A DNA stretch of 64,000 nucleotides from the NCBI GenBank assembly GCA_027624855.1, contig JAQBTQ010000010.1, forward strand, positions 1-64,000, in the 5' to 3' direction. Made by a program: the position numbers and the translations under genes. The notes beneath the pieces are model-generated. The model was not told where the DNA came from, made no database searches, and worked only from the letters and a program-made list of their open reading frames with translations. The first letter of the stretch is position 1, and the number at the start of each line of letters is the position of its first letter. Origin of the DNA: Bacteroidota bacterium (lineage in GTDB: Bacteria > Bacteroidota > Bacteroidia > Flavobacteriales_D > Sanyastnellaceae). Below, in pieces: positions 18,041 through 28,200 of this stretch.

Positions 18041-18450
18041 AAATCGGCGTCCGAAACGGATAGCAAATAGGTATGCTGCCAATTCGCAGGAACTTTCTTC
18101 AGTTCCTCCGTTTCAATGAACCAATTGTCCATTTCCTGCCAGTCTTTGGTGCACATTGAGCCTGCATCATTGTAAATGAACAGGGTGTCTATAAAACTCG
18201 AGGGCTCCCATGCGTTCGGTTGTCCACCCAGTACATCATTGGCCCCAATCAACAGTAATTCTCCGGGGGAAATAACCAACGTTTCGGGGTCAAGAAATGC
18301 ATAATCCCAAGCATCGTGAATGACCGTAAGTGAAGAGCTGGACTGATTGTGAATGCTCCATTCCATACGTGTATTCCCTTCGCATGCGATGAGAAACAGC
18401 GATAAAAATCCAACAAATGCAGAATAAAATAAGGTCGTGCGCATGATCAT
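18037..18450 (-). CDS. Small lipoprotein of unknown function
   Basis: 137 residues. The signal peptide ends in a lipobox (LSLFLIACEGN), so it is probably lipid-anchored in the outer or inner membrane. The mature part (EWSIHNQSSSSLTVIHDAWDY, then ISPGELLLIGANDVLGG) looks like a single small beta-rich domain. I do not recognise a family. It follows the 130-residue orphan gene at 18485 by 34 bases on the same strand and overlaps the convergent amn stop. Confidence 0.7.
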   Translation of the reverse strand: MIMRTTLFYSAFVGFLSLFLIACEGNTRMEWSIHNQSSSSLTVIHDAWDYAFLDPETLVISPGELLLIGANDVLGGQPNAWEPSSFIDTLFIYNDAGSMCTKDWQEMDNWFIETEELKKVPANWQHTYLLSVSDADF

Positions 18451-18484
18451 GGTATCAAGGTTGCACGAAGATAAAGGTCTTCAA

Positions 18485-18877
18485 CTAAGCTCCCATTGGA
18501 ACGAAGTCATCATCTGCCAAAAAATCTTGTGCGTCCATGAAGCGATGCAACCGGGAATGGACCAAACGACTATCCAATGAAATCCAATGAGAGGCATCGT
18601 TTGTATTAACGGTTTCGATGAAGTCTTGGTGGTGAATCACGCCGAGATCGCATAGCTCGTGCCAAATGACGCTCGCGTTTTGCAATACCAAGTCCGAACG
18701 CCCACATCGGTCTTGCCAAACTTCAACGGCTTCTTCGACATCCTCAAAAGGCAATTGACTGAGCAATTCCAGTATGGGTCCTTCCACGCGTGCATAAAAT
18801 CCTGAACTCGGAATTCGCAATACAAGCGTTTCCGATTCGATTTCAGCCAATGAATTTGGATTCCAAAAAAAGGCCAT
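18485..18877 (-). CDS. Hypothetical protein, faintly PqqD-like
   Basis: 130 residues, no signal peptide or membrane segment, acidic. The centre (YARVEGPILELLSQLPFEDV, then EAVEVWQDRCG and a helix ending HELCDLGVI) follows the hydrophobic rhythm of PqqD-type winged-helix peptide-binding domains, but this is only an impression and no radical-SAM or peptide-modification partner lies nearby. It is divergent from acs (75 bases between starts) and upstream of a small lipoprotein gene. Function unknown. Confidence 0.55.
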   Translation of the reverse strand: MAFFWNPNSLAEIESETLVLRIPSSGFYARVEGPILELLSQLPFEDVEEAVEVWQDRCGRSDLVLQNASVIWHELCDLGVIHHQDFIETVNTNDASHWISLDSRLVHSRLHRFMDAQDFLADDDFVPMGA

Positions 18878-18952
18878 GATTTTTGAGATTATAGATGGAT
18901 TCGATGCATGTTATACGGGGCAAATGACGTTTTCGTTACGCTTTGAACTTTG

Positions 18953-20896
18953 ATGAGTTATTTTGGGACTATGGAACTGCGCATCGACACTTTTAAATCA
19001 TACCAAACTGCTTATCTCAAAAGCATCGAAAGCCCTCAATTGTTCTGGAGTGAAATTGCCTCAGCATTTGAATGGTTTGCCCCCCATCAACAGACTTTCA
19101 ATGGCTCCATGGAGGAAGGGAACATCCGATGGTTTGATGGCGGTAAATTGAACATTACGATCAATGCACTAGATCGACACCTTGAATCCAAAGGAAACGA
19201 CCCTGCCATCATTTGGGAACCCAATGACCCAGATGATTTGAACGAGACGATTTCTTACAAGCAACTGCACCAAAGAGTATGCGCTTTTGGTTCTGCATTG
19301 AGATCGTGTGGAATTGAAAAAGGGGACCGCGTCATCCTGTACATGCCCATGACACCCGAATTGGCCATTGCAGTGCTCGCATGCGCTCGTATTGGTGCCG
19401 TGCACAGCGTGGTGTTCGCCGGGTTCAGTGCACAAGCTTTGGCAGACCGCATTCAAGATGCGCAAGCAAAAATGGTCATCACAGCTGATGAAAGTCGGCG
19501 CGGAGGAAAAACAATTCCACTAAAATCAGTGGTGGATGCTGCACTGACCTCGTGTCCATCCATTGAAAAAGTTATCGTACAGCGCGTTACCGGCTCTGCA
19601 TGTCCAATGGAATCAGAAAGGGATATATGGATGCATGAATTTTTGGCAGCATCCAAAGACAGCAATTGTCCTCCTGAGATCATGGAAGCTGAAGACCCTC
19701 TTTTCATATTATACACCTCTGGTTCTACAGGAAAGCCCAAAGGAGTCGTCCATACCACAGGAGGATACATGGTTTACACCGCCTACTCGTTTGCCAACGT
19801 TTTCCAGTACGAGCCTGGCGATATCTATTGGTGCACCGCAGACATCGGCTGGATTACTGGGCATTCTTATATCATCTATGGTCCTTTGCTCAACGGCGCA
19901 ACGACGCTCATGTTTGAGGGAATCCCGACCTATCCTGATGCAAGCCGTTTTTGGGCTGTTTGTGAGAAGTACCGTGTCAATCAATTTTACACGGCGCCAA
20001 CTGCGATTCGTTCGCTCATGGCAAGTGGTAGAAAATGTGTTGAAAAACATGATTTATCCGCATTGAAGGTATTGGGAACGGTTGGCGAACCCATCAATGA
20101 AGAGGCATGGCATTGGTACAATGAAGTGGTTGGGAAATCCAACTGTCCTATCGTCGATACCTGGTGGCAAACTGAAACAGGTGGTATCATGATCAGTGGC
20201 TTGGGTAATTTGAGCCCAACCAAACCAGCACACGCCGGGTTGCCCTTGCCAGGCATCGACCCTGTATTACTCGACCCCGAAGGAAATGAAATTACCCAAC
20301 CCAACATTGAAGGCTTACTTTGCATACGCTCTCCTTGGCCCAGCATGATACGAACCACATATGGAGATCACGAGCGATGCCTATCGACCTATTTTCGACC
20401 CTTTCCGGGATATTATTTCACTGGTGATGGAGCACGAAAAGATGAATTGGGCATGATTCGCGTGATTGGACGAGTCGATGATGTGATCAATGTTTCTGGA
20501 CACCGATTTGGCACTGCAGAAATCGAATCCGCAATAAATCAGTCTGAAATGGCTGTGGAGTCTGCCGTAGTGGGGTTTGATCATGAAATAAAGGGACAAG
20601 GAATTCATGCCTTTGTCATCACCGAAGAACCCATTCCTTTGCATGATCAAGGGGCCGCTCGAGCGCGCATCATCGATTCCGTGGAAAGAGAAATTGGAAA
20701 AATTGCGCGTCCTGATCGAATTCAATTTGTGGCCGCCCTTCCAAAAACGCGCTCAGGAAAAATCATGCGGCGCATACTAAGAAAGGTCGCAAACGGCGAT
20801 TTTGACGGATTCGGTGACACCTCAACCCTACTGGATCCCAGCGTCGTTGAATCCATCGTGAACAATGCTAAATCACTTTGGTTTGCAACCAATTGA
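18953..20896 (+). CDS. acs: Acetyl-coenzyme A synthetase
   Basis: 647 residues. Activates acetate to acetyl-AMP and then acetyl-CoA in the cytoplasm. Motifs: YTSGSTGKPKGVVHTTGGY (P-loop A3), DTWWQTETGGIMISG (A5), YYFTGDGARKDELGMIRV (A7-A8) and PKTRSGKIMRR with Lys603, the residue that is acetylated for control in this family. ATG at 18953 chosen; ATG at 18971 (MELRIDTF) is an alternative. The next gene begins 48 bases downstream on the same strand, but their functions look unrelated. Confidence 0.96.
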   Translation: MSYFGTMELRIDTFKSYQTAYLKSIESPQLFWSEIASAFEWFAPHQQTFNGSMEEGNIRWFDGGKLNITINALDRHLESKGNDPAIIWEPNDPDDLNETISYKQLHQRVCAFGSALRSCGIEKGDRVILYMPMTPELAIAVLACARIGAVHSVVFAGFSAQALADRIQDAQAKMVITADESRRGGKTIPLKSVVDAALTSCPSIEKVIVQRVTGSACPMESERDIWMHEFLAASKDSNCPPEIMEAEDPLFILYTSGSTGKPKGVVHTTGGYMVYTAYSFANVFQYEPGDIYWCTADIGWITGHSYIIYGPLLNGATTLMFEGIPTYPDASRFWAVCEKYRVNQFYTAPTAIRSLMASGRKCVEKHDLSALKVLGTVGEPINEEAWHWYNEVVGKSNCPIVDTWWQTETGGIMISGLGNLSPTKPAHAGLPLPGIDPVLLDPEGNEITQPNIEGLLCIRSPWPSMIRTTYGDHERCLSTYFRPFPGYYFTGDGARKDELGMIRVIGRVDDVINVSGHRFGTAEIESAINQSEMAVESAVVGFDHEIKGQGIHAFVITEEPIPLHDQGAARARIIDSVEREIGKIARPDRIQFVAALPKTRSGKIMRRILRKVANGDFDGFGDTSTLLDPSVVESIVNNAKSLWFATN

Positions 20897-20944
20897 TTCG
20901 GGAAATTGTTACCTTTCTTGCCCAACCTGCTTGAACCACAACCG

Positions 20945-23900
20945 ATGCGTCTCATTCACTTCTCAGTCATTCTTGGAGTCTTGATGCTGTTTGGAGCCAA
21001 TCGCACTTTCGGCCAAGTGGATACCGAATTCTGGTTTGTCGCACCGGAAGTTTGGGCGAATCATGGTGACAGCCCTACGTTGCTTCGTTTTGCCACATTT
21101 GATCAATCTGCCATTGTCACGGTTGAGCAACCTGCTAATGGAGCATTTCCAACGCAAACCATTTCGATTCCCGCAAATAGTGTTTCTTCTTTGAACCTCG
21201 CACCTTGGTTGGCACAAGTAGAAAATAAGCCAGCCAATACCGTGCTCAACAAAGGGATCAAAATCACTTCTACCTCCCTCATTCAGGCTTACTACGAAGT
21301 GAACCCCTCGAACAACTTGAATCCGGACATCTATGCACTGAAGGGATCCAATGCCTTGGGTACATCGTTTTTCCTCCCATTCCAAAATTACTTGAACAAC
21401 GCCTACACCCAGTCCCCATCAGGATTTGATATTGTTGCAACAGAGGATAACACCACCATTGAAATCACCCCTCGCAAACCCATTGTAGGCCATGCGCAAA
21501 ATGTGACCTTCACCATTACGCTCGACGCAGGAGAAACCTGGAGCGGAAGGGCCACATCTGTAACGGCAGCGCAGCATCCTTTTGGAACTGTTGTCAATTC
21601 TGATAAACCCATTGCCATAACCATCAGTGATGATTCTTTACAAGGAACGCCCTATGGTGGTTGCGCAGATTTATTCGGTGATCAAATCGTCCCTACTTCA
21701 ATAGTCGGAACAGAATACATAGCGGTAAAAGGCAATCTCAATGGACCGGACAAAGTCTTTTTCATTCCAACTGAACCCAATACAACCATTTCAGTGAATG
21801 GGAATGTGATATCAACCCTCACCACGCTCACTTCCATTTACGTTCACACCCTCAATGCTAATTCTGCTTTCTATGAAGCAAGTGCACCTGTTTATGCCTT
21901 GCACCTTACTGGTTTCGGTTGCGAAGTTGGAGGAGCACTGCTCCCTCCCATCGTTTGCACAGGATCACAGGAAGTCGCTTTCATTCGATCAACCAATGAG
22001 TTTATGGGGTTAAAAATCCTGGTCCCATCAGGAGGAGAGGATGACTTCGAATTCAACGGAAATGCAAATCTGATCAATGCCACCCAGTTCAGCGATGTAC
22101 CCGGTACAAATGGAGAGTGGAAATATGCGAATATCACTGCATCTTCCTTCGTTCCGCAACTTTCAGCATCGAGACTTTACAACTCCACCTCTCAATTCCA
22201 TTTGGGCATTATCAATGGCGGGGCTTCGTCTGGAACGCGATATGGTTATTTCAGCAATTACGCCGCACAAGCTTACGTAGTGCAAGTTGACGACAACACC
22301 CTATGCGATGGAGATGAACTTCTGCTCGAATCCAATCTTTTGATCGGGGCCACTTATGATTGGACGGGACCCAATGGATTCACTGGACAAGGAAATCCCC
22401 TTGAGTTCGGGTCTGTATCTGAGGAAGATGAAGGGGAATACATCGTTTCCGGATTTGTAGGCTCTTGTCCAATTGAAAGCGATACGTTGAATCTGTTGGT
22501 TTATCCCTATCCAGAAGCTCCCACCATCACCGGGGATACCGTCGTATGTGAAGGGGCACCCTTGACCCTCCAAACAGACTCGTTGGGTATTGTTCAATAC
22601 CAGTGGGCAGGCCCTAACGGATTTTATCCCAGTAGTCCGTTACTCACCGAAGAGAACACCACAATGAATAACGATGGAACGTACACCTTGGTCATCAATG
22701 AACATGGATGTCTATCTCCGCCGACCCTTTGGGATGTTTCGGTAACCCCTCAACAGCAACTCGACATTACGGAAACGGAAACCTTCTATTGTCAAGGGCA
22801 ATCCTTCACTTTGGTAGCGAATGAATTATTTGATGCCAACTATGAATGGATAAACCCGAGCGGTACGACTCTTGGCAATCAAATTGGCATCCAAATCAAT
22901 AATGCCCAACCTGAACAAACAGGTTGGTATACGGTGGAAGGTATCGCTCAAAACTGCCCCATGGTGCCAGACTCGTTGTGGATTGACATCTCAACGAATC
23001 CCGTTGTAAATGCCGTAGCGGCAGAGCCGGTCTGTCTCGGAAATGAAGCAAATTTCTGGGTGGATTTTGACGCTTCATCTGCCGCATTCATTACCTGGTT
23101 TAACGCCGATGGGGACAGCATTGGAGCCGGTAATCCATATTCCATTGCACAGGCAGATTGGTCAGACGTTCAATCCTATTCCGTGCTCATTGGTGCTGGA
23201 GAGTGTTATTCATTGCCCTTTAGTTTTGAGTTCGATTTGGTTCCGCCTGAAGACTTATCCATTTTGAATGAAGCTGGCGAGCTCTTTGACTCAGAACAGA
23301 TTTGTGCCGGTGAGAATTGGTCCATTGAAGGACAAGGGCCTGCAGGGACCAATTGGAATTGGAATGGACCCGATAGCTATCAAACAAATGCGAATGATTT
23401 GTTCATTGTCGGGGCACAACCTATTCAATCTGGATGGTATGTTTTGACCGGCTCGGTCGGCTCTTGTCCAATGAACCCCGATTCTGTCTGGCTCACTGTA
23501 TATCCCACCCCTGACCCACCGATCCTAACAGGTTTTACCGAACTCTGCGAAGGTTCGGACTGGCAACTGCAAGGGTCAACTAACGGCTCAGGGACGATCG
23601 AGTGGTTCCATCCTTTTTGGGGCAATCATTCCGGTACGACATGGGATCTGATCGATATTCCTGTAGCTGGAGATGGCATGTATGAAGCATATGTCGATGA
23701 AGAAGGGTGTCCATCAGAGCCTTCAACAGGTATTTTGGATGTTGCACCTCTTCCTGAAATCCTCATCAATTCCTTCGATGTGATTTTGGTCGAACATTGC
23801 CCAGACAACATTCCTGCATTGAATTTACCCGAATACGATCCGCTGTATACTGGAACTTGGAATTTCACAGATGCCGAAGGCAATGTCATTCCTTTTGGTT

Positions 23901-24334
23901 CAGGAGCCGGAATGGTCGCACAAGAAGATGGCCTTTACGAAGTTTACCTCACCACGGGTGAACCATGCAATCTGGATGCAAGCGGTTCCTTCAAGGTCGA
24001 AACCGTGCTTTGTGAATTGTTAATTCCGAACGTGATCTCCAGTAATCAAGATGGTCAAAATGAAACATTTGCATTGCCTGACCTCTCCTATTTCCCGTTC
24101 AGCACCTGCACCATTTATAACCGCTGGGGATCACCTGTTTATTCCTCTTCGGATTTTGGAAATGCCTTTGGCTGGTCGCCAAAACTGGAAGAAGCTTCTG
24201 AAGGGACGTATTATTACCACATTCGAATCAATCGGGTTTCAGGCGATTTGACAATTACCGATGAAAACGGTACCACCACCTACACCGAACCTGGTCCCAT
24301 CGAATTGGTTGGAAGCCTCACATTGGTACGATGA
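20945..24334 (+). CDS. Giant secreted adhesin: IgGFc-binding-like N-terminus, Ig-like repeats, type B T9SS domain
   Basis: 1129 residues. Signal peptide MRLIHFSVILGVLMLFGANRTFGQ, then an IgGFc-binding-protein-like domain (about 25-445; DTEFWFVAPEVW, IQAYYEVNPSNN, FDIVATEDNTTIEITP). Several Ig-like units follow, marked YDWTGPNGFTGQGN (about 472), WAGPNGF (about 552), WINPSG (about 634) and WNWNGPDSY (about 803). The end (about 1025-1129; LLIPNVISSNQDGQNETF, YNRWGSPVYSS) is a gliding-motility-associated type B sorting domain. Predicted to be exported by T9SS and attached to the cell surface. The stop overlaps the blh start (ATGA). The paralogue at 25223 shares the whole architecture. Confidence 0.85.
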   Translation: MRLIHFSVILGVLMLFGANRTFGQVDTEFWFVAPEVWANHGDSPTLLRFATFDQSAIVTVEQPANGAFPTQTISIPANSVSSLNLAPWLAQVENKPANTVLNKGIKITSTSLIQAYYEVNPSNNLNPDIYALKGSNALGTSFFLPFQNYLNNAYTQSPSGFDIVATEDNTTIEITPRKPIVGHAQNVTFTITLDAGETWSGRATSVTAAQHPFGTVVNSDKPIAITISDDSLQGTPYGGCADLFGDQIVPTSIVGTEYIAVKGNLNGPDKVFFIPTEPNTTISVNGNVISTLTTLTSIYVHTLNANSAFYEASAPVYALHLTGFGCEVGGALLPPIVCTGSQEVAFIRSTNEFMGLKILVPSGGEDDFEFNGNANLINATQFSDVPGTNGEWKYANITASSFVPQLSASRLYNSTSQFHLGIINGGASSGTRYGYFSNYAAQAYVVQVDDNTLCDGDELLLESNLLIGATYDWTGPNGFTGQGNPLEFGSVSEEDEGEYIVSGFVGSCPIESDTLNLLVYPYPEAPTITGDTVVCEGAPLTLQTDSLGIVQYQWAGPNGFYPSSPLLTEENTTMNNDGTYTLVINEHGCLSPPTLWDVSVTPQQQLDITETETFYCQGQSFTLVANELFDANYEWINPSGTTLGNQIGIQINNAQPEQTGWYTVEGIAQNCPMVPDSLWIDISTNPVVNAVAAEPVCLGNEANFWVDFDASSAAFITWFNADGDSIGAGNPYSIAQADWSDVQSYSVLIGAGECYSLPFSFEFDLVPPEDLSILNEAGELFDSEQICAGENWSIEGQGPAGTNWNWNGPDSYQTNANDLFIVGAQPIQSGWYVLTGSVGSCPMNPDSVWLTVYPTPDPPILTGFTELCEGSDWQLQGSTNGSGTIEWFHPFWGNHSGTTWDLIDIPVAGDGMYEAYVDEEGCPSEPSTGILDVAPLPEILINSFDVILVEHCPDNIPALNLPEYDPLYTGTWNFTDAEGNVIPFGSGAGMVAQEDGLYEVYLTTGEPCNLDASGSFKVETVLCELLIPNVISSNQDGQNETFALPDLSYFPFSTCTIYNRWGSPVYSSSDFGNAFGWSPKLEEASEGTYYYHIRINRVSGDLTITDENGTTTYTEPGPIELVGSLTLVR

Positions 24335-25194
24335 GAAAAGTCCAATCGGTGGTCTGGCTTCCATTGCTGGCTGTCATTTTTGTGATACTGAGAACGATTG
24401 GAATCCCGATTGTAGATGAGGCGATGTTGATTGTCTTAATCGTCGGATTATTCATAGTTGGCATTCCACACGGCGCCCTTGACGTTTGGACCCATCGAGC
24501 GAGACAAACGGGTCGCTCCGATTGGATTTATGTTTCGATGTATTTAGCATGCATTGGCCTGTGTTTTTTTGCTTGGCATTCCTTTCCCGTTGCAGGGCTG
24601 TTCGTTTTTCTGTTGCTCAGCGCTTGGCATTTTGGACAAGCCGATGTGAGATTATGGAATCAAAAACGTGGGGCTATGCTATGGGGCACATCGGTGTTAT
24701 TGGGGATTTTGGGTTGGCATATCAATGAAATGATTCCCATCATTGAAAACATGGGGGTAGTTGTTACAGAGCAGCTTTGGAATGAGCAGGCAGAAGTTTC
24801 AGTAAAAGTTTTAAGCACCCTAGGATGGGTAGGATTTACCGCTCGAGCCTTATCCATTCGCAATTGGGCTTGGGTGGGCGTATTGGCCTTTCTCGCCATC
24901 ACTCCTTTTATGCCGTTGCTCCATGCGTTTGGCTTGTATTTCATTGGCCAACATAGTTTCGCCGGATGGCATCATCTGCGCGTTCGCTTGAATCAAAGCA
25001 ATTGGCAGTTGTGGAAACGAGCTTCCCCATTTTCCATAGGCGCTTGGATCATTATCATCATTGGAATTTGGTTCCTCGATAATGAAAAGATGGACGCCGA
25101 TGCAACAGCTGGAGCTTTTTTTATGTTATTAGGAAGCATCAGTATTCCTCATATCTTTGAATCACACGAGCTTTTGCGAAACGGCGCAGATTAA
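24331..25194 (+). CDS. blh: Brp/Blh-family beta-carotene 15,15'-dioxygenase
   Basis: 287 residues, polytopic membrane protein. Cleaves beta-carotene to two retinal molecules, the chromophore of proteorhodopsin. The family's conserved His motifs are all present: VGIPHGALDVWTHR, LLSAWHFGQADVR, YFIGQHSFAGWHHLR and SIPHIFESHELL. It starts inside the stop of the upstream adhesin gene and ends 28 bases before the second adhesin, so it is probably read on the same transcript. No rhodopsin or carotenoid gene lies in this window, although blh usually neighbours them. Confidence 0.9.
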   Translation: MRKVQSVVWLPLLAVIFVILRTIGIPIVDEAMLIVLIVGLFIVGIPHGALDVWTHRARQTGRSDWIYVSMYLACIGLCFFAWHSFPVAGLFVFLLLSAWHFGQADVRLWNQKRGAMLWGTSVLLGILGWHINEMIPIIENMGVVVTEQLWNEQAEVSVKVLSTLGWVGFTARALSIRNWAWVGVLAFLAITPFMPLLHAFGLYFIGQHSFAGWHHLRVRLNQSNWQLWKRASPFSIGAWIIIIIGIWFLDNEKMDADATAGAFFMLLGSISIPHIFESHELLRNGAD

Positions 25195-25222
25195 GCGAAT
25201 CGAACACTTCATATTTCGCCAC

Positions 25223-28200
25223 ATGCTTTGGCGCCCCTTATCATTCATTCAACGTTTCATTTGCAGCGCTTTTCTGTGCATGGTCATGCCCCATGCGAAC
25301 GCCCAATTGGATACTGAATTTTGGTTTGCAGCCCCGGAGGTTTGGGCTAGCCATGGCGACCAACCCATCGTCTTGCGCTTTTCAACCCTGAGTGAAGCCG
25401 CAAATGTCAGCGTGTCCCAACCTGCAAATCCTGCTTTTCCGGTCCAATCCATCGCCGTTCCAGCCAATGGCACTCAGACCCTGAATTTAACTCCTTGGAT
25501 TGATGACGTTGAAAACACCCCGTTCAATACGGTACTCAGTCAAGGCATTTACATTGAATCCGATGCGCCCATTACAGCTTATTACGAAGTCAATCATCAA
25601 CTGAACCCGGACATCTTTGCATTGAAAGGCAGCTCCGCGTTGGGATTGGATTTTTATGTGCCGTTCCAGAATTATTTGAACAATGGCTACACCCAGTCAA
25701 AAGCAGGAATTGACATCGTAGCGACGGAAGATGGAACAGAAATCACGATCACCCCATCCCAAGACCTGGTAGGCTACCCTGCTGGAACTCCATTCACGAT
25801 CAATCTGGACCAAGGGGAAACCTTTGCACTGCGCGCCGCCAATGTTGCAGCAAACCTCCATCCTACTGGAACCTTGATTTCAAGCTCTGCGCCGATCGCT
25901 GTCACCATCAGTGATGATTCAATTGTGGGCTCCCCATATCAAGGCAGTTGCATGGATTTACTAGGTGACCAGGCCATCCCCATTTCCGTTGCGGGAAATG
26001 AATACATTGCAGTCAAAGGGAACCTGAACGGACCAGATAAAGTTTTTCTCGTCGGTACAGAAGACAACACATCCCTTTCAATTGATGGGAATTATGTCTG
26101 GACATTGGACGCAGGCGAAACCTACGCCCACACCCTCACCAATTCTTCGGCATTTTATGAAGCCGATGCTCCGGTAATCGCTTTGCACATGACGGGGTTT
26201 GGATGTGAAGTAGGAGGTGCCATACTCCCTCCCATACAATGTACCGGTTCCAATGAGGTGGCGTTTGTTCGTTCGAGCAATGATTTCATTGGCCTAAAGA
26301 TCATCGTTCAATCAGGTGGAGAGGGTGATTTCGAATTCAACGGTTCTGGAGCCAACATCAATGCAGCAAATTTCAGTGCAGTACCAGGCACCAATGGAGA
26401 ATGGCTGTTCGCCAACATTACGGGTTCTGGATTTATCCCAACTGGAGGACCATCTCGACTCGTGAATGCGACTTCCAAATTTCATTTAGGCATTATCAAC
26501 GGTGGAGCGTCTTCTGGGACGCGCTATGGTTACTTCAGCGATTTTTCGAATTACCAGCACGAAACATTTGCAGCAGACGATCAACTCTGCGCTGGAGAAA
26601 TGGCCGAGCTGTTTGCTACCCCAATTTTAGATGCGACCTACGAGTGGACTGGCCCCAATGGCTTTACTGCAGAAGGAAGTGAAATCACGCTTGGTCCCTT
26701 ATCAGAAGCTGATGCGGGATTGTATATCGTTTCTGGAATGGCTGGCGAGTGTATTATTCTACCTGACACACTCGAAATTCAAGTCGCCCCTCAACCAGCA
26801 GCGCCTGAGTTAATTGCGCCAGACCCATTATGCGAAGGCGATGATTGGGAGTTCATTGCCTTGACTTCAGCTGATGAATGGATTTGGAGCGATAGCGATG
26901 GCGACCAAATCGCCTCAGATAGTGTCGCGGTGTTTGAAAATGCCAATATCGGCGATGAAGGTGCATATCAATTATCCGTTGTTAGCCAATCGTGCACCTC
27001 CCTGCCCACTTCATTTAATTTGATCGTGTTCGAAACGTTTCAAATCGAATTGGACGAATCATCAGTTGAAATTTGTGAAGGAAGTGAACTTACACTTCAA
27101 GCGAATGACTCTCCTGCCAATCCCATTTGGCAATGGGAGTCTCCATCAGGCGAAATCACCCTAGGATCAATGTTTTTTCTCGATGCGACAGAGGCCACAG
27201 ATGCTGGGTGGTATTTACTCGAAGGAACCAGCAATGGCTGTCCGATGCTGTCGGATTCCATCTGGGTAGCTTTGAGCACTCCTGAACCCGTTGAACTCAC
27301 CGTTCCAGAATTCGTCTGTCAAGATGCTTCTGATTTATGGTTTACCACGGATGATCAATATGCTGGCACCTGGGAAGCTGATTGCGCTGCTTGCCTTGAT
27401 GAGGCAGGGTTGTTTTCTCCTGAGAATGCCGAACCCGGCATGCTCCACATCACCTATACCTCATCCAACCCGTGTGGACAAACAGAATCGATCAATTTAG
27501 ATGTCATCGCAGTCGCTGACGCTTCATTTGAAAGCCTCAGCTATTGCGAAGGCATGGGCGACGTAGCGCTCGTTTCCAATACCAGTGGCGGAATCTGGAG
27601 TGCTGACTGCGAAGAATGTTGTAGTGAAAATGGGGTGTTCAACACGTCAGAAGCCGGAATCGGCACGTGGAATATCACTTACCAAATCAATGGTACTTGT
27701 CCTTCAATTGGAACTGGACAGTTTCAAGTTGTCCCCAATACCAGTAGCAATTTCAGTCTGCCTAGCGGCGCGTGCGCAAACGATGAACCTGTGATCTTGG
27801 TCGCAGATGAAGTGGCAGGTACCTGGTCGGCTTCTTGCGGCAACTGCACGAATGCCAGTAGTCAATTTTTTCCAGAAATTGCTGGCGTCGGGGTGCATAC
27901 AGTTACTTATACCATCCCAGGAGCATGCGGAACTTCAACCTCTCAAAACATCTCTGTATTTGCCCTTCCAGATGCGTCGTTTTCCTACCTACCAAGTGAA
28001 GGATGCGCACCGGCGGTGGTTCAAGCAAATGCCCCTTTTAATCCAGGCATCATTGACTGCAGTTGGGCTTATCAATTGAATGGTATTGGTCAAGAACAAG
28101 GATGTGCGAATTCCACCTTTGTATTGGAAGAACCAGGGTGTTATCAGCTCATTCATTCGGTCATAGACGTCAATGGCTGCATGAATACGGCGTTGGCTGA

